Assembly (NCBI GenBank): GCA_002428935.1
Contig: DIYG01000060.1
Location: forward strand, 1-6,893
Reading direction: 5' to 3'
From: Halieaceae bacterium UBA6060
Lineage (GTDB): Bacteria > Pseudomonadota > Gammaproteobacteria > Pseudomonadales > Halieaceae
DNA length: 6,893 nt
Each line of letters opens with the position of its first letter. The first letter of the stretch is position 1. The translations under genes and the position numbers were made by a program. Positions 4,694-6,893 of the stretch are shown here, piece after piece. Under the pieces are notes generated by a model. It was not told where the DNA came from. It made no database searches and saw only the letters and a program-made list of their open reading frames with translations.

Positions 4694-6187
4694 ATGACTA
4701 GAGAAATCCTGCTGGTAGCGGAAGCGGTATCGAATGAAAAAGGGGTGTCCGAGGACATCATCTTTGAGGCCATCGAATCGGCCCTCGCCATGGCGACAAA
4801 GAAGCGCTACGACGAGGATGCGGATATCGAAGTCACCATCGATCGCGAGACCGGTGACTATGAAACCGTGCGACGCTGGTTGGTGGTGCCCGACGACGAG
4901 CTAGCGCTCCTCGGTACCCAATTCACCACGGAGGAAGCCGCCGAGAAAGATGCCGCCCTGAAACCCGGAGATATGTATCAGGAGCAGGTCGAGAACGTCG
5001 AGTTCGGTCGTATCGCCGCACAAACAGCCAAGCAAGTGATTGTGCAAAAGGTTCGCGATGCGGAGCGCGCGCAGGTTGTCGAGCAGTATGAAGGTCGCGT
5101 GGGCGAACTCGTGGCCGGTACCGTTAAGAAAGTCACGCGAGACAACGTGATCGTTGATCTGGGCAATAACGCGGAGGGTCTTCTGCCCCGCGATCAGCTG
5201 GTGGGCCGGGAAACCTTCCGCATCAATGATCGTGTGCGGGCCATCCTCAAGGAAATCAGCACCGAGGCCCGAGGGCCGCAGCTGATTTTGAGTCGCGCTT
5301 GCCCCGAAATGCTTATCGAGCTGTTCAAGATCGAAGTTCCGGAGATCTCCGAAGAGGTAATTCAGATTCGGAGCGCGGCAAGAGATCCGGGCTCGCGGGC
5401 AAAGATTGCCGTGAAGACCAATGACCAGCGTATCGACCCTGTGGGTGCTTGCGTGGGTATGCGCGGTTCGCGAGTCCAGGCGGTATCCAACGAGTTGGAT
5501 AACGAGCGTGTAGATATCGTCCTCTGGGACGACAACGCCGCGCAACTGGTGATCAATGCCATGTCTCCCGCCGAAGTTGAGTCCATTGTGGTGGATGAAG
5601 AAAACGGCACCATGGATGTGGCCGTGGCGGAAGACAATCTCGCCCAGGCCATCGGCCGAGCCGGTCAGAATGTACGCCTGGCCAGCGAGCTTACGGGCTG
5701 GGTGATCAACGTCATGAGCGTTGAAGAGGCCCTTGAGAAGCAGGAAGCGGAAGCGGGTCAGGTCATTCAAACGTTTATGGAGAAACTCGACGTCGACGAG
5801 GATGTCGCCGGCATCCTCGTGGATGAGGGTTTCACGACCTTGGAAGAAGTGGCCTATGTACCTCTGGAAGAGATGACTTCTATCGACGGTTTCGATGAAG
5901 AGATCGCCGAGGAACTGCGCGCCCGGGCCAAGGATTCCTTGCTGACCATGGCGATTGCTTCCGAGGAACAACTCGGTGCCCAGGAGCCGGCTGAGGATTT
6001 GCTCACTATGGATGGCATGGAACGCCATCTGGCCTATGTGTTTGCAAGCCGTGGCATTGTGACCATGGAAGATCTTGCGGAGCAGGGCGTCGATGAGCTG
6101 ATGGATATTGAAGGAATGACCGAAGAGCGTGCTGGTGAGCTGATCATGACAGCCCGCGCGCCCTGGTTCGAAGAGGAGTCGGCCTGA
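4694..6187 (+). CDS. nusA: Transcription termination/antitermination protein NusA
   Basis: RNA polymerase-binding factor that promotes pausing and intrinsic termination, takes part in rRNA and lambda-type antitermination complexes, and in E. coli represses its own operon. The 497-residue protein has the full gammaproteobacterial layout (E. coli 495). The polymerase-binding amino-terminal domain is about 1-130, with NEK at 14-16, RRWLVV at 60-65 and TAKQVIVQKV at 111-120. Then come S1 (about 135-200), KH1 with GMRG at 255-258 inside the near-invariant run PGSRAKIAV...RIDPVGACVGMRG, KH2 with GRAG at 321-324, and two acidic repeats AR1 (about 364-425) and AR2 (about 435-490), the latter being the domain that contacts the alpha-subunit CTD in E. 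coli. The ATG 4694 product begins MTREILLVAEAVSNEK, aligning with E. coli from residue 1. The ribosome site is modest (GAGG 4680-4683, GAG 4686-4688). Confidence 0.98.
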   Translation: MTREILLVAEAVSNEKGVSEDIIFEAIESALAMATKKRYDEDADIEVTIDRETGDYETVRRWLVVPDDELALLGTQFTTEEAAEKDAALKPGDMYQEQVENVEFGRIAAQTAKQVIVQKVRDAERAQVVEQYEGRVGELVAGTVKKVTRDNVIVDLGNNAEGLLPRDQLVGRETFRINDRVRAILKEISTEARGPQLILSRACPEMLIELFKIEVPEISEEVIQIRSAARDPGSRAKIAVKTNDQRIDPVGACVGMRGSRVQAVSNELDNERVDIVLWDDNAAQLVINAMSPAEVESIVVDEENGTMDVAVAEDNLAQAIGRAGQNVRLASELTGWVINVMSVEEALEKQEAEAGQVIQTFMEKLDVDEDVAGILVDEGFTTLEEVAYVPLEEMTSIDGFDEEIAEELRARAKDSLLTMAIASEEQLGAQEPAEDLLTMDGMERHLAYVFASRGIVTMEDLAEQGVDELMDIEGMTEERAGELIMTARAPWFEEESA

Positions 6188-6232
6188 TTTCTCGCGCGGT
6201 GGTGAGTTAGCGCAGCTAGAGAATCGGGTCAC

Positions 6233-6240
6233 AAGGGAGA
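6233..6240 (+). promoter_or_regulatory. infB ribosome binding site
   Basis: AAGGGAGA lies seven bases before ATG 6248 and is the clearest Shine-Dalgarno in the nusA operon portion of the window. It supports this start for IF2 and suggests infB is translated independently of nusA, whose stop codon is 60 bases upstream. Confidence 0.7.
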
Positions 6241-6247
6241 CAGCGCG

Positions 6248-6893
6248 ATGGCGCAGGTAACAGTACAGCAACTGGCAGAAACCGTCGGCGCCTCGGTCGA
6301 CCGCCTGCTGGCGCAGATGAAAGATGCCGGGTTGCCGCACACGGGTGCGGAAGAGTCCGTGTCTGACGAAGACAAGCAAACCCTGCTCGCTTTCCTCAAG
6401 CGCAGCCATGGTGAGAGCGAGGCGGCGCCCAAGCGGATCACCCTGAAGCGCAAGACCATCAGTACCCTGCGTACGGGCGGCTCTCAGGGTAAGAAAACGG
6501 TCAATGTGGAAGTCCGTAAAAAGCGCACCTATGTGAAGCGGGATAACCCGGATGAACTCCCGGAAGAGGAACTCGCGGAGCAGCCCGCCGTAGAAGAGGT
6601 TCCGGAAGCTGTCGAGGCAGTGGCCGTTGAGCCCGAGGTGCCCGCTCCAGAGCCCGAGCCCGAACCGGAAGTCGTAGTTGATCCGGAGCCAGAACCCGAG
6701 CCCGAGCTTGAGGAAGACGAAAAAGACCTGGATCCCGAGATTCTTCGTCAGCGTGCCGCCGCGCGCCGGAAGAAAAAAGAAGCCGAGGAAGCGGAAGCTC
6801 GTGCAGCGGCGATCGCTGCGCGCAAAGCCGATGCCGAGCGCAAAGCTGCTGCCGCGGCCGCCACCGCAGCGCGGGCTCCGGCGCCCGCCGCCG
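6248..6893 (+). CDS. infB: Translation initiation factor IF-2, amino-terminal part (cut by window edge)
   Basis: IF-2 is the GTPase that brings fMet-tRNA to the 30S P site and promotes 50S joining; here it shares a neighbourhood with the initiator tRNA gene itself. Only the first 215 residues are in the window, still open at the edge, so the GTPase domains are not visible. Residues 1-50 (MAQVTVQQLAETVGASVDRL and onward) match the IF2_N domain, and a second conserved block is RITLKRKTISTL (63-74) with VEVRKKRTYVKRD (87-99), as in E. coli. Next is an acidic linker with two Pro-Glu runs (134-141 and 146-153), then a Lys/Arg/Ala-rich, probably helical stretch (about 165-205), then Ala/Pro. E. coli IF-2 makes shorter isoforms from internal starts; I cannot judge that here. 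Confidence 0.95.
   Translation, partial: MAQVTVQQLAETVGASVDRLLAQMKDAGLPHTGAEESVSDEDKQTLLAFLKRSHGESEAAPKRITLKRKTISTLRTGGSQGKKTVNVEVRKKRTYVKRDNPDELPEEELAEQPAVEEVPEAVEAVAVEPEVPAPEPEPEPEVVVDPEPEPEPELEEDEKDLDPEILRQRAAARRKKKEAEEAEARAAAIAARKADAERKAAAAAATAARAPAPAA

Noticed and set aside
6188..6247. Possible terminator or promoter between nusA and infB
   Set aside because: The 60 bases contain no stable hairpin with a T run and no convincing -35/-10 pair; only the infB ribosome site is supported.
4901..6409. A 502-codon open frame on the minus strand across nusA and the start of infB
   Set aside because: It is the antisense of strongly supported NusA coding sequence, shows no recognisable domain, and long antisense frames are expected in G+C-rich genes with this codon use.

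Overview
The window is a housekeeping stretch of a gammaproteobacterial chromosome, entirely on the + strand, of fairly high G+C. The gene order is folP, glmM, tpiA, secG, tRNA-Leu(GAG), initiator tRNA-Met, rimP, nusA, infB. This is the conserved ftsH-to-infB neighbourhood known from Escherichia coli, with tpiA placed between glmM and secG as I recall it from Pseudomonas and its relatives. Protein lengths and motifs are close to the gammaproteobacterial versions. Together these point to a non-enteric member of the class; a marine Halieaceae/Cellvibrionales-type organism is a guess I cannot prove from the sequence.

Region 1 (1-3666) reads as one transcription unit entering from the left. folP (folate synthesis) and glmM (amino-sugar precursor for peptidoglycan and LPS) overlap by 4 bases. 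tpiA (glycolysis) follows after a short gap that holds a well-initiated 18-codon reading frame overlapping the tpiA start. secG (Sec translocon) comes 17 bases later, and tRNA-Leu(GAG) 31 bases after secG. I see no strong terminator or promoter between these genes.

Region 2 (3667-4200) is the regulatory centre. It holds a sigma70-type promoter with an exact TATAAT and a G+C-rich discriminator, the initiator tRNA gene, a strong intrinsic terminator, and then a spacer. That spacer contains an imperfect second copy of the 3' half of the terminator.

Region 3 (4201-6893) is the rimP-nusA-infB operon for 30S maturation, transcription elongation and termination control, and translation initiation. 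infB is cut by the window edge. No convincing promoter lies between the tRNA terminator and rimP, so the operon is probably fed by read-through, as in the metY-rimP-nusA-infB operon of E. coli.

I found no mobile element, CRISPR array, phage gene or unknown protein family. The items most worth a second look are small: the tpiA leader frame, the U1/U72 pair of the initiator tRNA, the palindromes inside its promoter, the duplicated terminator half, and a compact hairpin between rimP and nusA.
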